From assembly GCF_003336425.1 (NCBI RefSeq), contig NZ_QEIO01000002.1, positions 26,711 through 90,710 of the forward strand: a stretch of DNA of 64,000 nt, given 5' to 3'. How positions within the stretch are numbered: position 1 is the stretch's first letter; the number at the start of each line of letters is the position of its first letter. Shown piece by piece: positions 7,687 to 18,186 of this stretch. Source of the DNA: Marinitenerispora sediminis. Its GTDB lineage: Bacteria; Actinomycetota; Actinomycetes; Streptosporangiales; Streptosporangiaceae. Under the pieces are notes generated by a model that was not told the origin of the DNA, did not search any database, and worked only from the letters and a program-made list of their open reading frames with translations. A program made the translations under genes and the position numbers.

Positions 7687-9921
7687 ATGTCGGATGTCGA
7701 GTCGAGCCCCGAACTTAATGGTGAGAACGCGGCCGCCGAGATCACCTACGACGAGCAGTTCTACCCGGCACGTCCCAAGCGGCTCCCGACCGCGCGGCGC
7801 GTCGCGCGCGCGAACGGCACCGGGCCGCGCACGGGGGAGCCGGTGGGGTCGAACCCGGACTACGTCGAATGGCTCAAGGACCGGTCGATGCTCGCCGACG
7901 CGAACGTGATCGCCAGGCAGCTCTCCGGGAAGAGCACCATGTGGCAGAACCCCTTCGCGCATCCGAACCCCCGCGGCGCCATCGACCAGGCCGCCGTGTG
8001 GTTCACGTCCTACCCCCTCTCGCTCATGACCGCCCCGGGCCGCTCCTACCTCGCGACCCTCGGCGACCCGGAACTCTGGAAGGCGTTCGCCGACATCGGC
8101 ATCAACGCGGTCCACACCGGCCCCGTCAAGGAGGCGGGCGGACTCGACGGCTGGTCCGCCACGCCGAGCGTCGACGGGCACTTCGACCGGGTCGGCATGG
8201 AGATCGACCCGCTGTTCGGCACCGAGGAGGAGTTCCGCCGCCTGTGCGCCACCGCCAAGTGGTACGGAGGCGTGATCATCGACGACCTCATCCCCGGCCA
8301 CACCGGCAAGGGCGCCGACTTCCGCCTCGCGGAGATGGCCGTCGGCGACTACCCCGGCATCTACCACATGATCGAGATCGCCGAGCAGGACTGGGACCTC
8401 CTCCCCGAGGTGCCGCCCGGGCGCACGTCGGTCAACCTCGACCCCGACACCGAGCAGGCGCTGGAGAAGGCCGGCTACATCATCGGGCGGCTGCAGCGCG
8501 TCATCTTCTACGAGCCCGGGGTCAAGGAGACCAACTGGAGCGCGACCAGCGCCGTGCTCGGCCCGGACGGCGTGACGCGCCGCTGGGTCTACCTGCACTA
8601 CTTCAAGGCCGGCCAGCCGACGGTCAACTGGATCGACCCGTCGTTCGCGGGCATGCGCCTCGTCATCGGGGACGCCTGCCACTCGCTGGCCGACCTGGGC
8701 TCCGGCGCGCTGCGCCTGGACGCCAACGGCTTCCTCGGCGTCGAGAAGTCCGCCGAGGGCCTGCCCGCGTGGTCGGAGGGGCACCCGCTGTCGGAGGCGG
8801 CCAACCAGTTCATCGCGAGCATCGTCCGCAAGATGGGCGGCTTCACCTTCCAGGAGCTGAACCTGTCCCTGGAGGACATCCGGATGACGTCGGAGGTCGG
8901 CGCCGACCTCTCCTACGACTTCGTGAACCGGCCCGCATACCACCACGCGCTGGTCACCGGCGACACGGAGTTCCTCCGCCTCACCGTGCGATTGGCGCAC
9001 GAGGTCGGGGTCGACCCCGTCTCCCTCGTGCACGCCCTGCAGAACCACGACGAGCTCACCCACGAACTCGTCCACTTCTCCGGGATGCACGCCAACGACA
9101 CGTTCACCTACCACGGCGCGGACGTGACCGGCCACGACCTCGCCGCCCGCATCCAGCGGGAGCTCACCGAGGGGCTCACCGGGGAGCGCGCTCCCTACAA
9201 CCTGCCGTTCACCGCCAACGGCGTCGCCTGCACCACCGTCTCGGTCGTGGCCGCGGCGCTGGGGCTGCGGGACCTGTCCGACCTGTCGGAGGACGAGGTC
9301 GAGGCGATCGTCCGGGCGCACCTGCTGCTGGCCATGTTCAACGCCCTCCAGCCGGGGGTCTTCGCCATCTCCGGCTGGGACCTGTGCGGGACGCTGACCC
9401 TCGACCCCGCGGAGGTGGCGGCGCTCATCGAGGAGGGCGACACCCGGTGGATCCACCGCGGCGCCCACGACCTGATGGGGGTGAACCCGGCGGCCACCCG
9501 CTCCGAGAACGGCATGCCGCGGGCGGTCAGCCTCTACGGGACGCTCCCGGAGCAGCTCGCCGATCCGCGCTCATTCGCGTCCCGGCTGAAGGCCGTCATC
9601 GAGGTCCGCACCCGCGGCGGCATCGCGACCGCCCGGCAGATCGACGTGCCGGACGTGCCGCACGAGGCCATGCTCGTCATGGTCCACGAGCTCCCCTCGG
9701 AGGACCTGCAGGTGACGGTGCTGAACTTCTCAGCCGAGCCGGTCACCGGCGTCGTGCGCTCCGAGCACCTGCGCCCCGGGGCCGACGTCAGCTCGATGTT
9801 CACCGGGGACTCCGTCGGCACCGTCGACGCCCAGCACGGGTTCACCCTCGCCCTCGAACCCTTCGAGGGCACGTCGCTGATCATCACCGACCCCGCGCCC
9901 GGCGGCGGGGCCGCCAAGTAG
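7687..9921 (+). CDS. divergent GH13 alpha-amylase-superfamily enzyme (trehalose synthase/glucosyltransferase-like)
   Basis: A 744-residue cytoplasmic protein without signal peptide, started at ATG 7687 where enzyme-like sequence begins, after a purine-rich AGAGACGAG stretch. The TIM-barrel catalytic motifs are visible: the beta-3 [13 protein letters not shown] near 195-207, beta-4 [12 protein letters not shown] with the likely nucleophile Asp345, beta-5 TFQELNL with acid/base Glu390, and beta-7 LQNHDELTH with Asp455. A C-terminal beta domain (about 640-735) follows. The sequence is far from classical TreS, GlgE or amylases. It resembles the divergent family annotated as maltose alpha-D-glucosyltransferase (possibly the GH13_33-type trehalose synthases). 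The exact reaction is uncertain. It is monocistronic and ends at a strong hairpin. Confidence 0.75.
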   Translation: MSDVESSPELNGENAAAEITYDEQFYPARPKRLPTARRVARANGTGPRTGEPVGSNPDYVEWLKDRSMLADANVIARQLSGKSTMWQNPFAHPNPRGAIDQAAVWFTSYPLSLMTAPGRSYLATLGDPELWKAFADIGINAVHTGPVKEAGGLDGWSATPSVDGHFDRVGMEIDPLFGTEEEFRRLCATAKWYGGVIIDDLIPGHTGKGADFRLAEMAVGDYPGIYHMIEIAEQDWDLLPEVPPGRTSVNLDPDTEQALEKAGYIIGRLQRVIFYEPGVKETNWSATSAVLGPDGVTRRWVYLHYFKAGQPTVNWIDPSFAGMRLVIGDACHSLADLGSGALRLDANGFLGVEKSAEGLPAWSEGHPLSEAANQFIASIVRKMGGFTFQELNLSLEDIRMTSEVGADLSYDFVNRPAYHHALVTGDTEFLRLTVRLAHEVGVDPVSLVHALQNHDELTHELVHFSGMHANDTFTYHGADVTGHDLAARIQRELTEGLTGERAPYNLPFTANGVACTTVSVVAAALGLRDLSDLSEDEVEAIVRAHLLLAMFNALQPGVFAISGWDLCGTLTLDPAEVAALIEEGDTRWIHRGAHDLMGVNPAATRSENGMPRAVSLYGTLPEQLADPRSFASRLKAVIEVRTRGGIATARQIDVPDVPHEAMLVMVHELPSEDLQVTVLNFSAEPVTGVVRSEHLRPGADVSSMFTGDSVGTVDAQHGFTLALEPFEGTSLIITDPAPGGGAAK

Positions 9922-9983
9922 CCGGCCGCCGGCGGGGGCCCGCTCCCGCCGGCACGGACCCGTCCGCGGAGCCGGAACGCGGA

Positions 9984-10012
9984 GGGCGCCCCGGGTCTCC
10001 CCCGAGGCGCCC
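9984..10012. terminator. bidirectional hairpin between convergent genes
   Basis: GGGCGCC at 9984-9990 pairs with GGCGCCC at 10006-10012, and CGGG 9992-9995 pairs with CCCG 10001-10004, leaving a five-base loop. It lies between the convergent GH13 and AGCS genes and lacks a U-tract, as is common in actinomycetes. Confidence 0.7.
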
Positions 10013-10035
10013 TGCCGGTCGGCACCGCCGCGTGG

Positions 10036-11496
10036 TCAGCCCTTCCGGGCGTCGACCAGGTCCGGCTCCCGCCAGTTCGGCTCGGCGAAGTACTTCCGGG
10101 TCTCGGCGATGATCACGCCGGAGAGCACGAGGAGGCCGATGAGGTTGGGCACCGCCATGAGCCCGTTGGCGGCGTCGCTGAACGCCCACACGAGGTTCAG
10201 CTCCGTGGTCGCCCCGATGTAGACCACGATGACGAACACGATGCGGAACGGGATGACCGCGGCACGGCCGACGAGGAAGTCCAGGCAGCGCTCGCCGTAG
10301 TAGGACCAGCCCACCAGGGTGGTGAAGGCGAAGAACATCAGGCTGATCGCGACGATGTAGCCGCCCACCGGGGCAAGCGCCGGGGAGATGCTGCCGAAAG
10401 CCTCGCTCATCGCCCAGTTGGTCATCAGCGCGCCGTCGCCGGCCTGGGCCTCGGTGCGCCAGGCGCCGGTGATGATGATGACCAGGCCCGTCATCGTGAC
10501 CACGATGATCGTGTCGATGAAGGTCTGGGTCATGGAGACCATGGCCTGGCGGACGGGCTGGGCCGTCTTGGCCGCCGCCGCGGCGATGCCGCCGGTGCCC
10601 AGACCGGACTCGTTGGAGAACATCCCGCGTGCCATGCCCTGCTGCATAGCGATGATGAACACCGACCCGGCGAACCCGCCGACCGCGGCGGTCCCGCTGA
10701 AGGCGTCGGTGAACACCAGGAGGAGGGCCCCCGGGATGTCCGTGACGTAGACGGCGAGGACGAGCAGGGAGGCGAGCACGTAAAGGATGATCATGACCGG
10801 CACGACGCCGGACGCGAACCGGCCGATGCTCTTGATCCCGCCCAGGATCACCGCGGCGACGAGGGCGACCATGACGATCCCCGAGATCCAGGTCGGCACG
10901 CCGAACGTGTTGTCGAGCTGGCCGGCGACGGCGTTGGCCTGCGTCATGTTGCCGATGCCGAACGAGGCGACCGCGCCGAAGAGCGCGAAGAGGAAGCCGA
11001 GCACCAGGCCGATCTTGGCGCCGGCGCCGGTGCTGCCGAACTTCTCGGCGAAGCCGTGGCGCAGGTAGAACATCGGGCCGCCGCTCATCTCGCCCTTGGA
11101 GTCGGGGCGGCGGTACTTCACGCCGAGCAGGGCCTCGCTGTACTTGGTGGCCATGCCCAGGACGCCGGTGACCCACATCCAGAACAGGGCGCCCGGGCCG
11201 CCGACGCCGATGGCCAGGGCGGCACCGGCGATGTTGCCGACCCCGACCGTGGCGGCCAGCGCCGTACTGAGGGCCTGGTAGTGGGAGATGTCCCCTTCGG
11301 CCTTCGCCCCGTCCTTGTCCGATTCGGTGCGGCGGATCAGGGCGAGCCACAGAGCGTGGCCGAGCACGCGGAACTGGAGTCCGCGGAGCCTGATGGTGAG
11401 GTAGACCCCCACGACCAGGAGGAGCGGGATGAGGAAGAACGGTCCCCAGATGAAGGCGACGACGGCGTCCAGTACAGCTTGGAAGGAATCGGTCAT
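10036..11496 (-). CDS. AGCS-family sodium:alanine/glycine symporter
   Basis: A 486-residue integral membrane protein, started at ATG 11496 behind a GGGAGC ribosome site rather than at the longer open frame. About 10-11 hydrophobic helices are visible. Family marks include ALSTALAATVGVGNIAGAALAI (the AGCS signature, about residues 80-101), GGPGALFWMWVTGVLGMATKYSEALLGVKYR and MQQGMARGMFSNESGLGTGG IAAAAAKT-type sequence in the second half. The family imports alanine or glycine with sodium across the cytoplasmic membrane. The gene stands alone, convergent with the GH13 gene. Substrate cannot be read from sequence. Confidence 0.92.
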   Translation of the reverse strand: MTDSFQAVLDAVVAFIWGPFFLIPLLLVVGVYLTIRLRGLQFRVLGHALWLALIRRTESDKDGAKAEGDISHYQALSTALAATVGVGNIAGAALAIGVGGPGALFWMWVTGVLGMATKYSEALLGVKYRRPDSKGEMSGGPMFYLRHGFAEKFGSTGAGAKIGLVLGFLFALFGAVASFGIGNMTQANAVAGQLDNTFGVPTWISGIVMVALVAAVILGGIKSIGRFASGVVPVMIILYVLASLLVLAVYVTDIPGALLLVFTDAFSGTAAVGGFAGSVFIIAMQQGMARGMFSNESGLGTGGIAAAAAKTAQPVRQAMVSMTQTFIDTIIVVTMTGLVIIITGAWRTEAQAGDGALMTNWAMSEAFGSISPALAPVGGYIVAISLMFFAFTTLVGWSYYGERCLDFLVGRAAVIPFRIVFVIVVYIGATTELNLVWAFSDAANGLMAVPNLIGLLVLSGVIIAETRKYFAEPNWREPDLVDARKG

Positions 11497-12131
11497 GTGC
11501 TGAGAGCTCCCTGTCCGCTGCTCACTCGCGGAAGCGGACATGGTGGGTCGGTGGCCGGCGCGTCCGCAACGGACGGCCAGTCGCACACGAACGGCCCGTG
11601 TGCACGCACAGCGTTCCATAAGAGCGTTACGCCGAAATCACATTCAATCGTCACCATGGGCACTTAAAGAACAGATCGGTAGAGAAGTAGCGCTATCGGT
11701 CGGCTGTTCTCCCGTGCCCGCCCATAGCGGCGCGAGTGGCGGCCGCGGACCGAGGTCGTGGACGCGCCGGCGCCTGCGCGGGCCCTCGCCGCATGGAGCG
11801 AAGCCGCAGCCCGGGGCCGGCCCACCGGGCAGCGGGAGCGGCGGGGGCGGACCGCGCGCCGTGCGCGGCACGGACCTGAAGATCCGCGGGGAACGCCCGC
11901 CGTACCGGGGAATTCGGCCGCGGTGCGCCGTGCTCCCCCGGATCCGGGCGCGGCGGCGCGGCCGGTGGATACCCACTCCGCCCTCCGCACGGGCGGCCCT
12001 CGCGCGCAAAGCGCTATTCCGATAAAGGCGGCGGCGCCATTCACGTTCCGGGAGGTATCCCGGCGTTCCGCCGAGCCGCCGCATCCCCGAGTCGTCGCCG
12101 CCTGGCGTCCGCGGACGGTTCCGCGCCGCGG
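11497..12131. other. 635-bp intergenic region, no gene seen
   Basis: Between two minus-strand genes. The open frames crossing it are Arg/Pro/Gly-rich and featureless. A comparatively AT-rich patch around 11630-11690 lies about 140-190 bp upstream of the symporter start and is the most plausible promoter area for that gene. Confidence 0.4.
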
Positions 12132-13547
12132 TCAGCGCACCACCTCGACGTTCGCCATCATCCCGCGGTCCTCGTGGTTGAGGATGTGGCAGTGCACCGG
12201 GAACACGCCGACGAAGTCCCGGAACCGGGTGCGGATCACAACCTCGCCGCGCACGGGGAGCTGGACGGTGTCCTGGCGGCCGCGCGCGTCGTAGGGGCGT
12301 CCGTTGACGCTGATCACCTGGAACGGGTTGATGTGGATATGGAAGGCGTGCTCTTCGTCGGAGTCGTTGCGGACCGTCCACTCCTCCGTCGTGCCGAGCC
12401 GGACCCGGATGTCGACGCGCTCGGGGTCGAACTCCCGCCCGTTGACGAAGAACCGGTTCTTCCGCTTGTCCTGGGAGAAGGTGACGGTGCGGCGGCGGTC
12501 CACCGGTGCCGCGCGCAGATCGTCGAAGGGGGCGAGCAGCGTCGGAAGCCGCGCGGGCGGCAGTGCGGCACCCTCGGAGACCACGGTCGCCAGGACGGCC
12601 TGCGGGTAGCGGTCGCCGGCGGGGCCGGTGGTGTAGGCGAGGGTGCGCAGTCCGGTGCGGCCGGGCGGTCCGCCCTGGACGAGCACGTCGTAGCGGCTGG
12701 CGGGAGGCATCAGCAGCCGGTCGCGCTGCCACACGCGGTGCAGTGGGTTGCCGTCCTGGGCGATGACGTGGAAGCGGGTGCCGGGGAGTTCGACCTGGTA
12801 GGTGATGTTGGCGCTCATGTTGGCCAGCCGCCACAGCTGGGTCTCGCCGGGCCGGATGCGCAGAGTGGGGTTGACGAGTCCGTTGACGGTCCGGGTGGTG
12901 GGGGCGTTGCTGTCGATGTTGTCGGTGGGGATCGCCCCGTCGCGGACCTGGAAGTCCTTGAGCGCGACGAGGCGCTCGGGGAGCCCGCGCAGCGGGGGCG
13001 GCAGGTAGCGGTCCAGGCCCTCGACCACGATGGCGCCGGCGAGCCCGGCGAACACCTGCCCCTCGGCCTGCGGGTGGGCATGGGAGTGGTACCAGTACGT
13101 TCCCGGGGGCTGGCCCTCGGGGAACCGGTAGGAGTACCGCCACTTCTCGCCTGGCAGGATGCGGACGGCCATGTTGTCGGCGTGTCCCTCCGGGGAGACG
13201 TGCAGGCCGTGCGTGTGCAGGTTCGTCGCGCTGGACGCCTGGTTGACGAGGGTGATGTCGAGCCGGTCGCCTGGACGGACGCGCAGCGTGGGCGGCATGA
13301 AGCGGCCGTCGTAGACGAGCGCCGCGACCTTGCGCGCCCCCAAGCGCACCCGTTCCTCTTGGACGGTCAACCGGACGTCGAGGCGGCCGTCCTCGCTTAC
13401 GAGTTCCGGAGGCTGCACGAGTTCCGGACCGCGGGCGGCGGGTGCACCCTCAGCCGCGGGGCGCGCCGGCCCGATGAGCACGCAGCTCAGCAGCAGGGCG
13501 GTAACGGTGGCGGTCCATCTCAGCGGAACTGCTGGCGCGGCGGTCAT
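12132..13547 (-). CDS. exported multicopper oxidase (laccase-like)
   Basis: A 471-residue secreted enzyme of the three-cupredoxin type. The N-terminus has a hydrophobic export segment (residues 11-30) containing LLLSC at 18-22, a marginal lipobox, so it may be a lipoprotein. All four copper-ligand motifs are present: HTHGLH at 111-116, YHSHAH at 153-158, HAFHIHINPF in the third domain, and HCHILNHEDRGMM at the C-terminus (type 1 Cys453). The final Met is the expected axial ligand region. Such enzymes oxidise phenols or Cu(I)/Mn(II) outside the membrane with oxygen as acceptor. No copper-homeostasis gene is adjacent, so its substrate is open. Confidence 0.9.
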   Translation of the reverse strand: MTAAPAVPLRWTATVTALLLSCVLIGPARPAAEGAPAARGPELVQPPELVSEDGRLDVRLTVQEERVRLGARKVAALVYDGRFMPPTLRVRPGDRLDITLVNQASSATNLHTHGLHVSPEGHADNMAVRILPGEKWRYSYRFPEGQPPGTYWYHSHAHPQAEGQVFAGLAGAIVVEGLDRYLPPPLRGLPERLVALKDFQVRDGAIPTDNIDSNAPTTRTVNGLVNPTLRIRPGETQLWRLANMSANITYQVELPGTRFHVIAQDGNPLHRVWQRDRLLMPPASRYDVLVQGGPPGRTGLRTLAYTTGPAGDRYPQAVLATVVSEGAALPPARLPTLLAPFDDLRAAPVDRRRTVTFSQDKRKNRFFVNGREFDPERVDIRVRLGTTEEWTVRNDSDEEHAFHIHINPFQVISVNGRPYDARGRQDTVQLPVRGEVVIRTRFRDFVGVFPVHCHILNHEDRGMMANVEVVR

Positions 13548-14415
13548 CGCGGTCTCCTGTGCCGGCGGACGGTCCGGCTGCTGCGGGGCCGGTCGGTGTG
13601 CACGCCCCCGCTACCGACGACGCCGGCCGGCTATCCACGGTCGGCGTACGCATGCGGTATCGAAGTGGTCATCACTCGCCCGCGCACGGCGGGTCGGCGC
13701 TCCTCGTCCGGCCCGGCACGGGCCGCCCCAGTCCGCGCCGGCGCGACCCCCAAGACGCCGCGTGCGGGCCGCGGCGGTGGCATGCGCCGGTGGAACCGCG
13801 CACGGCGGCGGTGGGACAGCGGACGCGGGCCGGAGCGCGGGGCGAGGGAGCGCCGGACCCCGACGGGTCCGGCCGCGGTGGGGGACGGCTAGCCAGCGCC
13901 CGGCACGCCGTCCCACGGCCGACCCAGGAACCGGGCTCTCCTCCGCGCGCCCGTCGCCTGCCCGCAGGGACCGGGCCGCACGACGTTGGCAGCGGCGGCA
14001 GCGCGCCGCGCCCGGACCCGGCCATCGGTACGCGCTCCCGCGTCCGCGGCGGCTCCTCCGCCGGTCTGAGGTAGTGCGGCCGCGGCCCGCCGGAGGCGGG
14101 GTGCGCGGTCGTCCGCCACCGTGGGCGCGCCGTGCCTTCGACGGGCGACCGGATGCGGTCCCGGGCCCGTCCGGGCCCCCGCCGCCAGCCCACCGGGGCA
14201 CCGGTGCCGGTGGCGGGGCGGGCCGGCCGTCCGGGGCACGGGGCGTGCGGACCCCGTCGGGGACCAGCACGGAGCCCCACGCCGTGACCTTGGTCCCCGC
14301 GTGGGCGGGGCCGCGGCGGGCAGAGGGACATGACCGCGACGGCGGGGTGGTCCCGCGCCGGCCCGCCGCCTTCCCGCCGTCGCCCGGCACGTATCTGGAA
14401 GCCAGGTGAGCACCC
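13548..14415. other. 868-bp intergenic region, no gene seen
   Basis: The divergent gap between the multicopper oxidase and the GNAT/acyl-CoA synthetase gene. Very GC-rich; every frame gives Arg/Pro/Gly-rich translations without motifs or a ribosome site. It could contain a decayed gene or regulatory RNA, but nothing in it supports a call. An AGGTGAG ribosome site for the downstream gene ends it at 14404-14410. Confidence 0.4.
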
Positions 14416-17067
14416 ATGACCGTCCGCATCGACTCCGGTCCCGTGCACGCACTGCTGACCGACGGCAGCATCGTCCGCATCCGGCCGGCCGCCGTCGGGG
14501 ACGCGGCGGCGGTGCACCGCCTGCACCAGGCGCTGTCCGCGGAGAACCGGCGGCTGCGCTTCTTCGTCCCCGGGCCGCGGGTGCCCGGCCACGTGGCCGA
14601 ACGGCTCTGCCGCCCTCCTGACCCCGCGCACGCGGCACTGGTCGCCCTCCTCGCGGGCGAGATCGTCGGGATCGCCGGATACGAGCGGGACAACGGGGCG
14701 GCGACCGCCGAGATCTCGCTGGCGGTCGCCGAGCACGTGCACGGCCGAGGCGTGGGCACGCTGCTCCTGGAGCACCTGGCCTCGCTCGCCCGGCGCGGTG
14801 GAGTGGCGGCCCTGACCGCGGAGGTCCTCCTCGACAACCACGCCATGCTGCGGGTGTTCGCCGACGCCGGCCTGCCGCTGCGGCGGCACCTGGACATGGG
14901 CGTGGTCGAGGTCGAACTCCCGCTCACCATGGACGACCGGTACCTGTCGGCGGTGGAGGAGCGGGAGAGCCGTGCGGGACTCGCCAGCATGCACCGCCTG
15001 CTGCGGCCCTCGTCGCTGGCCGTCGTCGGCGGCACCCGCCGTGCGGTGTCGGTCGGCAACGCCGTGGTCCGCAACATCCTCGAAGGCGGCTACACTGGCC
15101 GCGTCCACCTGGTGCACCCGGGGGAGGCCGACGTCGCCGGCATCGCGGCGCACCCGTCCGCGGCCGATCTCCCCGAACCTCCCGACCTCGTGGTGGTCGC
15201 CGTCCCGGCGGAGGCCGTCCCGGACGTGGCGCGCGCCTGCGGCGAACGCGGGGCCGGGGCGCTGGCCGTCCTCTCCGCCGGTCTGGCAGCCTCCGCGCGG
15301 CGCGAGCTGCTGGAGATCTGCCGCGCGTACGAGATGCGGCTCCTCGGGCCGAACTGCTTCGGCCTCGCCAACCTGGACCCGGACGTGCGGCTGCACGCGA
15401 CGTTCGCGGCACGCCGGCCCCGGCCGGGGCACGCCTGCGTCATCACGCAGTCAGGAGGGGTCGGCATCACCCTCATGGAGCACCTGTCCCGGCTCGGGAT
15501 CGGCGTCTCGACCTTCGCCTCCGTCGGCGACCGGCTCGACGTGAGCAGCAACGACCTGCTGGCCTGGGCGGAGGCCGACGCCGGCACCCGCATGGCCGTG
15601 GTGCACGTGGAATCGTTCGGGAATCCGCGCAAGTTCTCCCGGATCGCCCGCCGCATCAGCCGGAAGCTGCCGGTCCTGGCCATGCTCTCCGGGCGCTCCG
15701 CCGCGGGGCGCCGCGCGGCCCGGACCCACACGGGCGGGGCCGCCGTGGCGGAGCTGACCGGCGCCGCGCTGTTCCGGCAGGCCGGCGTCTCACCCGTGCG
15801 GAGTGTGACCGAGATGGTGGAGACGGCCGCGGTGCTCGCCCACCAGCCGCTGCCGGCCGGCCCCCGGGTGGCTGTGGTGACCAACACGGCCGGCACCGGC
15901 GTCCTGGTCGCCGACGCCTGCGAGGCCGAGGAGCTGGAGGTCCCGACCCTCGGTACCGACCTGCGGCGCAAGCTGGCCGGCGACCTGCCTCCGGGCGGAT
16001 CGTGCGCCAACCCGGTCGACACCACCCCGCAGGTCCGGACCGAGCAGCTGCGGTGCTGCGTGCGCGCCCTCGCGGAGTCGCCGGAGGTGGACGCGATCAT
16101 CCTGGTCCTCGTCCCGACCGCGCTCGCCGACCTGGCACCGACCCTGTGCGCCGATACCGGCGGCAAGCCGATCCTCGCGGTGGCGCCCGAACAGCCCGAG
16201 GCGGTCACCGTGCTGCCCGGCGGTGACCGCGGGGTCCCCACCTTCAGCGCCCCGGAGGAGGCCGCCGCGGCGCTCGGCCAGGCGTGGGCCCGGACCCGCT
16301 GGCTGGCCCGCCCGGCCGGAACGGTCCCCGTGTTCCCCGACGCCGCCGTCGGCCGCGCCCGGGAGGAGGTGCGGGAGTTCCTCCGGACCCGGCCGGTCGG
16401 CGGGTGGCTACCGCTGGACGCGGCGCTTCGGGTGGCGGAGTGCTACGGGATCCGCACCGCCCCGTGGCGGCGCGCGCGTTCGGCGGAGGAGGCGGTGGCG
16501 GCCCTGGACGTCCTGGGGGGACGGGTCGCGGTGAAGGGGGACGTCGCCGGTCTGGCCCACCGGAGGGCGGCGGGTGCGCTGCGCCTGGACCTGGACCGGC
16601 CGGAGGAGGTGCGGGCGGCCTATCGCGCGTGCGCCGAGCGCTTCCCGACCGTGGTCGTCCAGGCCATGGCGGCACGCGAGTTCGACACGCGCCTCGGCAT
16701 CATCCACCAGCCGGTCTTCGGGCCGCTCGTGCTGTTCGGGCTGGGCGGCAGCTACGCCGACGCCCTCGACACGCGCTCAGCCCGGCTGACCCCGCTCACC
16801 GACGTCGACGCCGCGGAGCTCGTCCGCGAGGTCCGGGCGGTCGCCGCTCTCGGCGCGGAGGGCGGTGACAGGCGGATGGACGTGCCGGCCGTCCAAGAGG
16901 TCGCCGCCCGGCTGTCCCAGCTCGCCGGCGACCTGCCCGAGGTCGCCGAGATGGACCTCAACCCGGTCTCCGTGGGCGAGCACGGCGCGCTCGCCCTGGA
17001 CGCGCGGGTGCGGGTGAGCCAGCGCCCGGACGAGGACCCCTATCTCCGGGCGCTCCCGCCGTTCTAG
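14416..17067 (+). CDS. GNAT acetyltransferase fused to NDP-forming acyl-CoA synthetase (Pat/AcuA-like protein acetyltransferase)
   Basis: An 883-residue cytoplasmic protein starting at ATG 14416 after AGGTGAG. Residues 1-170 are a GNAT domain with HVHGRGVGTLLLEHL, the acetyl-CoA pyrophosphate loop. Residues about 190-330 are a CoA-binding Rossmann domain (SLAVVGGTRRAVSVGNAVVRN). Residues 340-630 are the succinyl-CoA-synthetase-like part (CVITQSGGVGITLMEHL, TGGAAVAELTGAALFRQAG with its His/Gly pattern). Residues 650-883 form an ATP-grasp subdomain ending EMDLNPVSVGEHGALALDARV. Actinobacterial enzymes with GNAT first acetylate lysines of AMP-forming acyl-CoA synthetases; in enterobacterial Pat the order is reversed. 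Role inferred from architecture; it is monocistronic. Confidence 0.88.
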   Translation: MTVRIDSGPVHALLTDGSIVRIRPAAVGDAAAVHRLHQALSAENRRLRFFVPGPRVPGHVAERLCRPPDPAHAALVALLAGEIVGIAGYERDNGAATAEISLAVAEHVHGRGVGTLLLEHLASLARRGGVAALTAEVLLDNHAMLRVFADAGLPLRRHLDMGVVEVELPLTMDDRYLSAVEERESRAGLASMHRLLRPSSLAVVGGTRRAVSVGNAVVRNILEGGYTGRVHLVHPGEADVAGIAAHPSAADLPEPPDLVVVAVPAEAVPDVARACGERGAGALAVLSAGLAASARRELLEICRAYEMRLLGPNCFGLANLDPDVRLHATFAARRPRPGHACVITQSGGVGITLMEHLSRLGIGVSTFASVGDRLDVSSNDLLAWAEADAGTRMAVVHVESFGNPRKFSRIARRISRKLPVLAMLSGRSAAGRRAARTHTGGAAVAELTGAALFRQAGVSPVRSVTEMVETAAVLAHQPLPAGPRVAVVTNTAGTGVLVADACEAEELEVPTLGTDLRRKLAGDLPPGGSCANPVDTTPQVRTEQLRCCVRALAESPEVDAIILVLVPTALADLAPTLCADTGGKPILAVAPEQPEAVTVLPGGDRGVPTFSAPEEAAAALGQAWARTRWLARPAGTVPVFPDAAVGRAREEVREFLRTRPVGGWLPLDAALRVAECYGIRTAPWRRARSAEEAVAALDVLGGRVAVKGDVAGLAHRRAAGALRLDLDRPEEVRAAYRACAERFPTVVVQAMAAREFDTRLGIIHQPVFGPLVLFGLGGSYADALDTRSARLTPLTDVDAAELVREVRAVAALGAEGGDRRMDVPAVQEVAARLSQLAGDLPEVAEMDLNPVSVGEHGALALDARVRVSQRPDEDPYLRALPPF

Positions 17068-17255
17068 CGCGGCCCGGTGAAGAGTACGTCCGGCACCGGG
17101 CGCCGGGCGTCGGCTTCCCGACTCCGGCCGCCTACGCCAGCACGCGGGACGGGCTGGCGGCAGGAACGCGTCTGGTGCCGTCCACCTCCACGCTGCTCCC
17201 GGCCGCCCGCGCGGTGGTCGCCGCGACCGCCGCGCGGGCGGGGACGCGGCCGGCA

Positions 17256-17281
17256 CGGCCCCGCCGTCCGCGCCGGGGCCG
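17256..17281. terminator. hairpin between convergent genes
   Basis: CGGCCCCG at 17256-17263 pairs with CGGGGCCG at 17274-17281, with a ten-base loop. It sits between the plus-strand acyl-CoA synthetase fusion and the minus-strand EamA gene, three bases beyond the latter's stop, so it could serve both directions. Confidence 0.6.
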
Positions 17282-17283
17282 GG

Positions 17284-18184
<901 letters not shown>

Positions 18185-18186
<2 letters not shown>

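Noticed and set aside
13611..15432. Several long minus-strand frames across 13.6-15.4 kb
   Set aside because: They lie antisense to the GNAT/acyl-CoA synthetase gene, have shadow-type composition and continue into the gene-free gap without any domain.
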